Below, piece by piece: positions 34,355 through 42,108 of a DNA stretch of 64,000 nucleotides. The stretch is from the NCBI RefSeq assembly GCF_005116465.1, contig NZ_SWBM01000006.1, forward strand, positions 48,993 through 112,992, in the 5' to 3' direction. Position numbers and translations under genes: made by a program. The DNA comes from Robertmurraya kyonggiensis (lineage in GTDB: Bacteria > Bacillota > Bacilli > Bacillales > Cytobacillaceae). Positions within the stretch are counted from its first letter, which is position 1; every line of letters starts with the position of its first letter. The notes below the pieces were generated by a model. It was given only the letters and a program-made list of their open reading frames with translations. It made no database searches and was not told the origin of the DNA.

Positions 34355-34993
34355 TTATAATGAACCTTGTTTAATCAATTCTTGCATTTTAGCTGCAACT
34401 GCTTTTTTATCGTCTTTGCTTGTGATACCGCCACCTACGATGACAAGATCTGGTTGTACTTTAATCACATCTGGAAGTGTTTCTAATTTGATTCCGCCTG
34501 CAATAGCAGTTTTCGCATTTTTTACAACGCTCTTAATGGTTGCAAGGTCTTCGAAAGAATTTTTTCCTACAGCTTGAAGGTCATAACCTGTGTGAACGCA
34601 GATATAATCTACTCCTAGTTCATCCAGTTCTTTCGCACGACCTTCAATGTCTTTAACTGCGATCATATCAGCAAGGATTTGTTTACCTTGTTTTTTTGCT
34701 TCTTCTACAGCACCTTTAATGGACTCGTCTTCAGCTGTACCAAGAATGGTGATGATGTCAGCGCCTGCTGCAGATGCTTGGCTAACTTCATATCCAGCTG
34801 CATCCATGATTTTAAGGTCAGCTAATACAGTTAAGTTAGGGAAGGCAGCTTTCACTTCCTTTACTGCTTTAAGGCCTTCATTAATCACAACCGGCGTGCC
34901 GATTTCTACAACATCTATATGATTTTCTACTTCTTTCACCAATTCAATGGCTCCTGGAATATCTACAAGATCTAATGCTAATTGTAATTTCAT
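34355..34993 (-). CDS. hxlA: 3-hexulose-6-phosphate synthase
   Basis: A 212-residue TIM-barrel aldolase of the orotidine-5'-phosphate decarboxylase superfamily that joins formaldehyde to ribulose 5-phosphate. The conserved DLKIMDAAGYE block carries the catalytic Asp-x-Lys-x-x-Asp, and LALDLVD at the start and IVGGGITSKDDK at the phosphate loop fit the family. It heads the hxlAB operon, divergent from hxlR, with GGAGCGAG ribosome site. Confidence 0.95.
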   Translation of the reverse strand: MKLQLALDLVDIPGAIELVKEVENHIDVVEIGTPVVINEGLKAVKEVKAAFPNLTVLADLKIMDAAGYEVSQASAAGADIITILGTAEDESIKGAVEEAKKQGKQILADMIAVKDIEGRAKELDELGVDYICVHTGYDLQAVGKNSFEDLATIKSVVKNAKTAIAGGIKLETLPDVIKVQPDLVIVGGGITSKDDKKAVAAKMQELIKQGSL

Positions 34994-35094
34994 TTATTAC
35001 TCGCTCCTTATATAATAGTATAATTGTGCCGTATAGCTTTCTTTTGCACAGTGTTATTGTATCCAATTGATAGCTATTTACTAACGGTATGATA

Positions 35095-35185
35095 CTCAGT
35101 ATACTGGGTATGTTACTAAATTAAAAGTATGCACTTTTTTATCATATAGTAACAAAAAGTATACTATGGGACATAATAAGGGTTG
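35095..35185. promoter_or_regulatory. Divergent hxlA/hxlR control region with HxlR-site candidates
   Basis: Repeated GTATAC/AGTATGC-type motifs occur between the two genes: ACTCAGTATACTGGGTATG (35091-35109), AAAGTATGCACTTT (35125-35138) and AAAAAGTATACTATGGG (35154-35170). In B. subtilis HxlR binds two direct repeats upstream of hxlA; these are the likely equivalents. A related arrangement recurs at 45182-45238 and, more loosely, at 35851-35885. Confidence 0.6.
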
Positions 35186-35197
35186 GAGGTGAAATGA

Positions 35198-35563
35198 ATG
35201 CCGAATCTTGGGGAAAAAGTGTTTAATTGTGAAAAAGAATTGACTCTTTCGATTATTGGTGGAAAATGGAAAATGTTGGTATTGTGGCATCTAGGAAAAG
35301 AAGGAACCAAACGTTTTGGTGAACTAAAGGCCCTCATGCCGGGTATCACTCAAAGAATGCTTGTTAATCAATTGCGCGAACTTGAAGACCATTTGATTGT
35401 TCATCGTGAAGTCTATCCTGTCGTTCCACCAAAAGTTGAATACTCACTCACTGAGTATGGAAGAAGTCTGATGCCTATTCTGGATGCTATGTATGACTGG
35501 GGTAAAGATTATATTGAAAATGTATTGGAAAAAGAAACAGAAAACAAATCGTCTATTCAGTAG
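35198..35563 (+). CDS. hxlR: Formaldehyde-responsive activator HxlR
   Basis: A 121-residue winged-helix regulator, founder type of the HxlR family. The N-terminal [21 protein letters not shown] retains Cys11 and Lys13, the pair reported to be cross-linked by formaldehyde in B. subtilis HxlR; the recognition helix and [12 protein letters not shown] dimer contacts follow, then the wing [13 protein letters not shown]. It should activate hxlAB when formaldehyde is present, and perhaps also zwf/gnd/pgi. Divergent from hxlA; GGAGGTG ribosome site. Confidence 0.93.
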   Translation: MPNLGEKVFNCEKELTLSIIGGKWKMLVLWHLGKEGTKRFGELKALMPGITQRMLVNQLRELEDHLIVHREVYPVVPPKVEYSLTEYGRSLMPILDAMYDWGKDYIENVLEKETENKSSIQ

Positions 35564-35727
35564 AAAAAAGAGTTTCTCCTAGAGGTTCGAAAAAGTGTAA
35601 AAAAGTTCATATACTAACAAACCACGGTTAGCTATCTTAATAAAGATGCTGTCCGTGTTTTTTTATATCTCTACGTATTTAAAAGGTTGAAAAAACACAA
35701 CATTTAATAAAAGAATCAGTTACTAAA

Positions 35728-35774
35728 AAGCCAAGGGCAGCGAATCTTGTATAATCGCTGTCCTTGGCTTTTCA
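35728..35774 (+). terminator. Strong terminator behind hxlR
   Basis: AAAGCCAAGGGCAGCGA pairs with TCGCTGTCCTTGGCTTT (one mismatch) around ATCTTGTATAA. Confidence 0.85.
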
Positions 35775-35819
35775 CGCTTGGTATTGGATTCAAGTTTATA
35801 GTATTATTTTTAACACTAT

Positions 35820-35900
35820 GTTATACGAATGTATCTATATGTTAATAAAGTGCGTACTTTCAAAAGTATAACATACGTAATATACTGATTTTGCTCAAGT
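35820..35900 (+). promoter_or_regulatory. Probable promoter region for the zwf operon, with HxlR-like motifs
   Basis: AAAGTGCGTACTTT (35850-35863) followed by CAAAAGTATAACATACG (35864-35880) resembles the AAAGTATGCACTTT plus AAAAAGTATACTAT arrangement before hxlA. It suggests that HxlR also controls the zwf-gnd-pgi genes. No clear -10/-35 pair could be fixed. Confidence 0.45.
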
Positions 35901-36024
35901 AATAGCGAGCTTAAAAAATACTACCAAACCTTAAGGGAATACTGCTACAAGTATGGTGAGATGAAGTGAAACTTCATTTAATAATTTATACATGTTGTTG
36001 CTTTTTACGAAAGGAGAGGTCCGC

Positions 36025-36189
36025 ATGGGAAAGTTCAAAACTAAGCAGCGAAAAGTTTGTGAAAGATGTCTAACCATCACCATAAATAATGAAACCTGTC
36101 CAAAATGTGGACATTCTCAATTAAGAGATATCATTATTACCGGACAAGCTGGGAGAAATAAACGAATCTTACATCCAAAAGTAGGATAA
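36025..36189 (+). CDS. Small zinc-ribbon protein upstream of zwf
   Basis: A 54-residue basic protein (MGKFKTKQRKVCERCLTI) with two CxxC pairs (CERC and CPKC) 14 residues apart, so a treble-clef or ribbon zinc site. Start ATG 36025 follows AAAGGAGAGG; an in-frame start at 35992 lacks one. It precedes zwf by 96 bases in the same direction. Its role is unknown; a regulator or RNA-binding role is possible from its charge. Confidence 0.65.
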   Translation: MGKFKTKQRKVCERCLTITINNETCPKCGHSQLRDIIITGQAGRNKRILHPKVG

Positions 36190-36285
36190 CGCAATAGCGA
36201 AAATCCCTGTTGTTTTGTAGGGAAAACGAAGAAAATCAGGCATTTTTCCATTTAAAAATGCTTTGAAAAAGTGGAGGAATGAAAA

Positions 36286-37758
36286 GTGGATTCTATGACG
36301 TTTGTCTTATTTGGGGCAACTGGGGATTTAGCTAAGCGAAAAATCTACCCTGCCTTGTTTAATTTATATTTGAATCAAAAATTACCAGATTCTTTTTTGA
36401 TCATTGGTGTAGGAATAGACGAAATGTCTGATGTTGATTTTCAAAACCATGTAACAGACTCGCTATACACTTTTTCTAGACACTTGATAAATGATAAATC
36501 CGAAAAACAAGAGTTTGTAAAGGCATTTCGTTATTGCCAATTAGATTTCACGAATGCTGAAGGGTATAAGAAGTTAGTTGAAGTCGTTCAACAAAATGAA
36601 AAAGACCAGAGTATTGAAGAGAATCGAATGTTTTATCTTTCTGTTGCTCCTGAATTCTTTGATGTAATTGCTTTAAACATAAAGAAGAGTGGCTTAGGTT
36701 CGACAAAGGGATGGAAACGATTGATTATCGAAAAACCATTTGGGTATGACTTAAAATCTGCTGAAGATTTAAACGAAAAATTAAGCAAAGCTTTTGAAGA
36801 AGACGAAATTTTTCGGATTGACCATTATCTCGGAAAACCAATGGTTCAAAACCTTGAAGCCTTGGAATTTGCCAATCCTGTACTGCAATCACTTTGGAAC
36901 AATCGGTTTATTGCCAATGTGCAAATTACGGCTAGTGAAACGGTTGGTGTAGAAGAGAGGGCTGGTTATTATGACCAAGCAGGCGCTATTCGTGATATGG
37001 TTCAAAATCATATGCTACAGCTGTTGATGATGACAGCCATGCATCTCCCAAAACAGATTAGTGCAAAAGATATCCGTAATGAGAAAAGAAAAGTTATGGA
37101 ATCTCTGCGACCATTACAGAAAAATACTGTAGGTATCCACGTCGTTCGTGGCCAATATGGATCAGGTGAAATAAACGGTACACCAGTAGTCAGATACTTA
37201 GAAGAACCTGGCGTTGATGCTTCTTCTAAAAACGATACATTCGTCGCTGCTCGTCTATGGATTGATAATTCCTTCTGGGACGGGGTCCCATTCTATATCC
37301 GGACAGGAAAAAGAATGACGGAAAAATTAACGCGGATTGTGATTGAATTCAAAAACCCATTAAAGAATTTGTATACCAATGAAATCCAAAATGCTGAACC
37401 CAATCTATTAGTTATTAATGTAAGTCCTAATGAAGGTGTTTCGTTGCAGTTAAATAGTAAAAACCCGATAAATGGAAAATTAGAACCTATTGTTGTTGAT
37501 TTTTCAGCGAGTAAAAAAGACGTGCCCGAAGCATATGAACTCTTAATATTTGATGCTCTGCGTGGGGACTCTACCTTCTTTGCTCATTGGGACGAAGTTG
37601 AATTATCTTGGAAATGGGTACAGCCCGTTTTAGAGGCGTTTGAGGAAAATGCCCTTCCACTCCACCTATATCAAGCCGGTTCGATGGGGCCACAAGCTGC
37701 TTCGCAATTATTGGAGGAGGATGGTTTTAAATGGTGGGAAACTAGGGGGGGAGTTTAA
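36286..37758 (+). CDS. zwf: Glucose-6-phosphate 1-dehydrogenase
   Basis: A 490-residue enzyme oxidising glucose 6-phosphate to 6-phosphogluconolactone. The coenzyme fold starts FVLFGATGDLAKRKIYPALF, the catalytic signature is RIDHYLGKPMVQN with its His, and EKPFGYD precedes it. Full family length. Start is GTG behind GTGGAGG. In this transposon it supplies the oxidation step of the dissimilatory RuMP cycle, regenerating ribulose 5-phosphate together with gnd. A lactonase gene (pgl) is not present. Confidence 0.96.
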   Translation: MDSMTFVLFGATGDLAKRKIYPALFNLYLNQKLPDSFLIIGVGIDEMSDVDFQNHVTDSLYTFSRHLINDKSEKQEFVKAFRYCQLDFTNAEGYKKLVEVVQQNEKDQSIEENRMFYLSVAPEFFDVIALNIKKSGLGSTKGWKRLIIEKPFGYDLKSAEDLNEKLSKAFEEDEIFRIDHYLGKPMVQNLEALEFANPVLQSLWNNRFIANVQITASETVGVEERAGYYDQAGAIRDMVQNHMLQLLMMTAMHLPKQISAKDIRNEKRKVMESLRPLQKNTVGIHVVRGQYGSGEINGTPVVRYLEEPGVDASSKNDTFVAARLWIDNSFWDGVPFYIRTGKRMTEKLTRIVIEFKNPLKNLYTNEIQNAEPNLLVINVSPNEGVSLQLNSKNPINGKLEPIVVDFSASKKDVPEAYELLIFDALRGDSTFFAHWDEVELSWKWVQPVLEAFEENALPLHLYQAGSMGPQAASQLLEEDGFKWWETRGGV

Positions 37759-37956
37759 TCCGCACCTCCCTGGAAGGCTATTGGTATGAAGAGAGCAAAC
37801 CGAGGTTGGATTTGACAGATAATTGTTACGCGATTTACCCAAGGAACTTAAAGTATTTGTTGAATCCTTATGGTTCCATAAGGAGACCATGAAGAACAAC
37901 AAATGGGTAGCATAATAATACAGGCTATTTTTTGTAATTTAAAGGAGGAAACTCAA

Positions 37957-38850
37957 GTGAAAGTAGGATTAATTGGATTAGGGAAAATGGGTATGAACTT
38001 AGGAAAAAACTTAATTGACAATAAACACCGTGTAATGGCGTTTGATCTAAATACAAATACTATTGAAGAAATTAAAAAATACGGAGTTGAAGGAGCATCC
38101 AGTTTACAAGATCTTGTTCAATCATTAGAAAAGCCACGAGTTGTTTGGATAATGGTCCCACACTCAGTCGTTGATTCAGTTATTAGTGAAATCACACCAT
38201 TTCTAAGTGAAGGAGATATCGTCATTGAAGCTGGTAATTCGCATTATAAGGAATCCATTCGTCGTTACGAACAGTTGAAGAAAGTTGGAGTGAGCTTTAT
38301 GGATGCCGGTACTTCTGGGGGGATGGAAGGTGCTCGCTATGGTGCTTGTTATATGATTGGTGGAGATCCTGAAGCATGGAGCATTGTCGAGCCGATTTTT
38401 AGAGATACAGCTGTAGATAATGGGTATTTATATGCTGGGAAATCTGGTAGTGGCCACTTCTTAAAAATGGTCCACAATGGAATAGAATACGGAATGATGG
38501 CCGCCATTGGTGAAGGATTCGAAGTCCTGGAAAAAAGCGATTTCGATTTTGACTATGAAAAAGTGGCACGGGTGTGGAATAACGGTTCTGTCATCCGCTC
38601 ATGGCTCATGGAATTGACAGAACGCGCATTTTCTAAAGATGCAAAATTAGATGAAATTAAGGGCATTATGCATTCTTCTGGGGAAGGGAAATGGACAGTT
38701 GAAACCGCTTTGGATCTTCAAACAGCTACCCCTGTTATCGCTATGTCTTTACTAATGCGTTACCGTTCATTAGACAATGATACATTTACAGGTAAAGTGG
38801 TAGCTTCCCTTCGTAATGAATTTGGCGGACATGCTGTGGAAAAATCATAA
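37957..38850 (+). CDS. gnd: 6-phosphogluconate dehydrogenase, short (NAD-type) form
   Basis: A 297-residue decarboxylating 6-phosphogluconate dehydrogenase giving ribulose 5-phosphate and CO2. VGLIGLGKMGMNLGKNL is the coenzyme site, DAGTSGGMEGARYG the substrate loop and HFLKMVHNGIEYGMM carries the catalytic Lys. The about 300-residue length is that of the GndA/YqeC-type enzymes, which often prefer NAD+, rather than the about 470-residue form. GTG 37957 follows AAAGGAGG. Its reaction releases formaldehyde carbon as CO2. Confidence 0.93.
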   Translation: MKVGLIGLGKMGMNLGKNLIDNKHRVMAFDLNTNTIEEIKKYGVEGASSLQDLVQSLEKPRVVWIMVPHSVVDSVISEITPFLSEGDIVIEAGNSHYKESIRRYEQLKKVGVSFMDAGTSGGMEGARYGACYMIGGDPEAWSIVEPIFRDTAVDNGYLYAGKSGSGHFLKMVHNGIEYGMMAAIGEGFEVLEKSDFDFDYEKVARVWNNGSVIRSWLMELTERAFSKDAKLDEIKGIMHSSGEGKWTVETALDLQTATPVIAMSLLMRYRSLDNDTFTGKVVASLRNEFGGHAVEKS

Positions 38851-38961
38851 AGTCATCTGCTGTATATGTCTTTCGTTAAAATGAGCCGGAAATTCATTGG
38901 ATTTTTAGTTTGGTATATCCCAAAAATTGGTAGATTTACTTAAGTCGTTGATAGTGCTAAC

Positions 38962-39150
38962 TATGTTGATTGAAGCGGAAGGAGCGAGACTCCTCGAAAA
39001 TGCATTCACATTTTCTCGTGCGGTGCCTATTCACGGATGATGATTCAACGTCCTGCGGGAAAAACATGACAAGGGAGACCCCGCAGCCGCACAGCGCCGA
39101 GGAGGCTCCCGGCTCGCCCGCGGAAAGCGAGCACCTGGAGCCAACAGACA
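38962..39150. repeat. Dispersed Bacillus GC-rich structured repeat
   Basis: The stretch runs from GAAGCGGAAGGAGCGAGACTC through CATGACAAGGGAGACCCC to CGCGGAAAGCGAGCACCTGG (quoted in pieces). It is far richer in GC than its surroundings and is the well-known type of imperfect palindromic intergenic repeat found in many copies in Bacillaceae genomes. Open frames across it on both strands are not genes. Confidence 0.75.
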
Positions 39151-39196
39151 AGTTTAACAGAGCCAAAAAAATAAAACAATATTGAGGTGTGACATC

Positions 39197-39688
39197 ATGA
39201 ACGTATTGGATGCAAAAATCATTAACACACAATATGGTTTAGAAACCTATTTAGACATGGTGAAGAATATCGAAGTAAAAGAACTCCATTCTCCATCAGA
39301 TAATGAGCCCTTTTATGAAATAGTATTAGGGATAGAGTATTTTCTTCTAAGGGACGGAAAATATTATGATAGTGAAAGGAATTATTTTCGGATTCAAATG
39401 AGCGAAGATTTTAATTCAATCACGTTAAGAGAGACAGATACCGAAAGTTTATTTGCTGTCAAAACCGAACACGAGAGAGACTCAACTAAGCTACTGGTTG
39501 GAGAATGGCTTATAAAAACCAATGCTTTCAAGCAAGTAATAAGTGAACTGATCCAACAAAAGAAAATGGAGAATGTTCAAAATGAGGGAGACACTCGAAA
39601 AGTATTAGGAACGATAAGATTCTTGGAAATATTACTTGAAATCAAAACAGAAGACATACTAAGTGCCGATGTAGAGAGGGACCATTGA
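39197..39688 (+). CDS. Protein of unknown function in the formaldehyde operon
   Basis: A 163-residue soluble, acidic protein. ATG 39197 follows GAGGTGTGAC; an earlier in-frame ATG at 39182 overlaps that site. It is alpha/beta mixed with no motif I recognise. It lies between gnd and pgi, downstream of a dispersed repeat, so its link to formaldehyde metabolism rests on position only. Too short for a 6-phosphogluconolactonase of the usual type. Confidence 0.65.
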   Translation: MNVLDAKIINTQYGLETYLDMVKNIEVKELHSPSDNEPFYEIVLGIEYFLLRDGKYYDSERNYFRIQMSEDFNSITLRETDTESLFAVKTEHERDSTKLLVGEWLIKTNAFKQVISELIQQKKMENVQNEGDTRKVLGTIRFLEILLEIKTEDILSADVERDH

Positions 39689-39833
39689 GTTTTCTTAATA
39701 CTAACTATCTTTTAATGTACGCTATTGATAATTACACGGTCCCACTAAGGATTTTTCAAAATTGAAAAGGGGGAGTTTAAATGTGTTTTTAAAAACTTCC
39801 CTTATATACTGTAGAAAAGGAGAATGCACTAAC

Positions 39834-39932
39834 ATGAAACGTTTTACTATGCCGAGAGATCTTTTTTACGGAGAAGGATCTCCGATTGAAGCAGCTAAGC
39901 TAAATTTGATTGAAAGGGGAAGTAATGTATGA
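39834..39932 (+). pseudogene. N-terminal relic of an iron-dependent alcohol dehydrogenase, coupled to pgi
   Basis: Behind AAAGGAG the frame reads MKRFTMPRDLFYGEG, the characteristic start of a group III iron-containing alcohol dehydrogenase, then departs from it and stops after 32 residues at a TGA that overlaps the pgi ATG. The rest of the enzyme is gone. The relic now looks like a leader peptide that could couple translation into pgi. Confidence 0.6.
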
Positions 39933-41266
39933 CTATTTCGTTTGATTACTCCAATGCATTAGCATTTATGAAAAAGAGTGAAGTAGATAATCTAAGTGAA
40001 TTTGTAAAAGTGGCTCATAAAATGCTACATGAAAAAACAGGCCCCGGCTCTGATTATCTTGGTTGGGTCGATTTGCCACTAAACTATGATAAGAGTGAAT
40101 TTGAAAGAATTAAACAAGCTGCTGAAAGAATCAAGAAACATTCAGACGCAATGGTTGTAATTGGTATTGGTGGTTCGTATTTGGGTGCAAGATCAGCTAT
40201 AGAAGCTTTGTCCCATAGCTTTCATAACCAAATGAACGATAAGACAAAAGTGTATTTTGCCGGTCACAATATCAGTTCTACTTATATATCTCATTTATTT
40301 GAACTATTAGAGGGGAAAGATATCTCTGTTAACGTCATTTCCAAATCAGGAACAACGACAGAGCCAGCCCTTGCTTTCCGTATTTTTCGTGACTATATGG
40401 AGAAAAAATACGGAAAAGAAGAGGCGAGAAAACGTATTTTTGCCACTACAGATCAGGAAAAAGGCGTATTAAAAAAGCTTGCGGACAAAGAAGGATATGA
40501 AACGTTTGTTATTCCGGATGATGTAGGTGGAAGGTATTCTGTGCTAACAGCAGTTGGTCTCTTACCAATTGCCGTAGCAGGACTTGATATTGATCATATG
40601 ATGGAAGGGGCAGCAGCAGCAGCCCGTAAATACAACAATCCTGATTTATTGACAAATGAGAGCTATCAGTATGCTGCGGTCCGAAATGTACTCTACAATA
40701 AGGGAAAAGCAATTGAAGTGCTTGTTAACTATGAGCCCTCCCTTCACTACGTATCGGAATGGTGGAAGCAGCTGTTTGGGGAAAGTGAAGGAAAAGATCA
40801 AAAGGGGCTATTCCCTGCTTCCGTTGATTTTTCAACGGATTTGCATTCCATGGGGCAATATGTACAAGAAGGTCGACGAAACCTTTTAGAAACGGTTTTA
40901 CAGATTAAGAAACCTCGAATTGAAGTGACTATTCAGGAGGATCCAGAAAATATTGATGGATTAAACTTCCTGGCAGGTAAGACGATGGATGAAGTCAACA
41001 AAAGTGCATTTCAGGGTACCCTTATGGCCCATATAGATGGAGAAGTACCTAATCTCGTGATTGAACTGGATGAAATGAATGAATACACTTACGGTGAGAT
41101 GGTTTACTTTTTTGAGAAGGCATGTGGGATTAGTGGCCATCTATTAGGAGTTAACCCATTTGACCAGCCTGGAGTCGAAGCATACAAGAAGAATATGTTT
41201 GCTTTACTTGACAAACCTGGTTTTGAAGCAGAAAAAGCTACTCTCATGGAGCGTTTATCAAAATAA
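39929..41266 (+). CDS. pgi: Glucose-6-phosphate isomerase
   Basis: A 445-residue enzyme interconverting fructose 6-phosphate and glucose 6-phosphate. [18 protein letters not shown] and [16 protein letters not shown] form the two SIS phosphate sites, and [16 protein letters not shown] matches the family signature. Length is that of Bacillus Pgi. It links the HxlB product fructose 6-phosphate to Zwf, closing the oxidative cycle. AAGGGGAAG ribosome site. Confidence 0.97.
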   Translation: MTISFDYSNALAFMKKSEVDNLSEFVKVAHKMLHEKTGPGSDYLGWVDLPLNYDKSEFERIKQAAERIKKHSDAMVVIGIGGSYLGARSAIEALSHSFHNQMNDKTKVYFAGHNISSTYISHLFELLEGKDISVNVISKSGTTTEPALAFRIFRDYMEKKYGKEEARKRIFATTDQEKGVLKKLADKEGYETFVIPDDVGGRYSVLTAVGLLPIAVAGLDIDHMMEGAAAAARKYNNPDLLTNESYQYAAVRNVLYNKGKAIEVLVNYEPSLHYVSEWWKQLFGESEGKDQKGLFPASVDFSTDLHSMGQYVQEGRRNLLETVLQIKKPRIEVTIQEDPENIDGLNFLAGKTMDEVNKSAFQGTLMAHIDGEVPNLVIELDEMNEYTYGEMVYFFEKACGISGHLLGVNPFDQPGVEAYKKNMFALLDKPGFEAEKATLMERLSK

Positions 41267-41284
41267 TTATATCTGATTGGTTTT

Positions 41285-41455
41285 GTATTAATAAAAAGAT
41301 TGTTACCAAAAACCATATTTTTTGTAACAATATTTATGAGAAATACTGATGCTTGATTTTACTAATTTTATAGGTTACCAAAAATAATTACCAAAAGTTT
41401 TACCAAATACTTTTACAAAAATGATGTCTCTTGTACAATTAGATTATTAAATTGT
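41285..41455. other. Probable res site
   Basis: Several TTACCAAAA repeats in both orientations (for example GTTACCAAAAACC, GGTTACCAAAAATAATTACC and TTTTACCAAATAC) lie directly upstream of the resolvase at 41471, as expected for resolvase subsites I-III. Confidence 0.65.
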
Positions 41456-41470
41456 GCAGGAGGCTTCTTT

Positions 41471-42037
41471 ATGATAATCGGTTATGCTCGAGTTTCGACA
41501 GTTGACCAAAATTTAGACCGACAAATTATATTACTTTCTGAGTACGGCTGTGAAAAAATGGTTCAAGAGAAATTTACTGGGACTACAAAGGATAGAGATG
41601 GACTTAACTCATTGCTAGATGTAATAAGGAAAGGTGATACCGTTGTAGTAGAAAGTATTTCACGCTTAGGGAGAAAAACACTTGATATTCTTTCTATTAT
41701 TCAGCAATTCGAGGATACTGGTGTAAAGTTCGTTTCTATTAAGGAGAACATGGATACAAGAACATCAACGGGAAAAGCCATGTTTCAAATGATGTGTGTC
41801 ATCGCAGAGTTAGAAAGAAATTTAATTGTAGAAAGAGTTAAAGAAGGGTTAGAAGCGAGTAAAAGAAGAGGAAAAAAACTAGGAAGGCCTAAAGTGGATC
41901 AAGGGAAAATTGAAATAGCCTTGAGGATGTATGACAGTAAAGAATACTCGGTAAAAGAAATTGTAGAAGGTACAGGACTTTCACAGGGATCATTATATCG
42001 AGCGATTAATAAAAGAAAACTAGTAGAAGCAAATTAA
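41471..42037 (+). CDS. tnpR: Serine resolvase of the formaldehyde transposon
   Basis: A 188-residue resolvase: GYARVSTVDQ with catalytic Ser9, ISRLGRKTLDIL active-site arginines, AELERNLIVERVKEGLEA long helix, and a C-terminal helix-turn-helix (YSVKEIVEGTGLSQGSLYRAI). Complete, with AGGAGG ribosome site, adjacent to its res site and in the same direction as tnpA. Confidence 0.94.
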   Translation: MIIGYARVSTVDQNLDRQIILLSEYGCEKMVQEKFTGTTKDRDGLNSLLDVIRKGDTVVVESISRLGRKTLDILSIIQQFEDTGVKFVSIKENMDTRTSTGKAMFQMMCVIAELERNLIVERVKEGLEASKRRGKKLGRPKVDQGKIEIALRMYDSKEYSVKEIVEGTGLSQGSLYRAINKRKLVEAN

Positions 42038-42108
42038 TAATCTCTTATATTTTTAGGGAATTATGTGACGGACTAGGGCAGCTACTCTGTCACCACCCCC
42101 AACTTAAT

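Noticed and set aside
38957..39232. Open frames on both strands across the GC-rich segment
   Set aside because: They lie in a known type of non-coding palindromic repeat and have no ribosome sites of their own.
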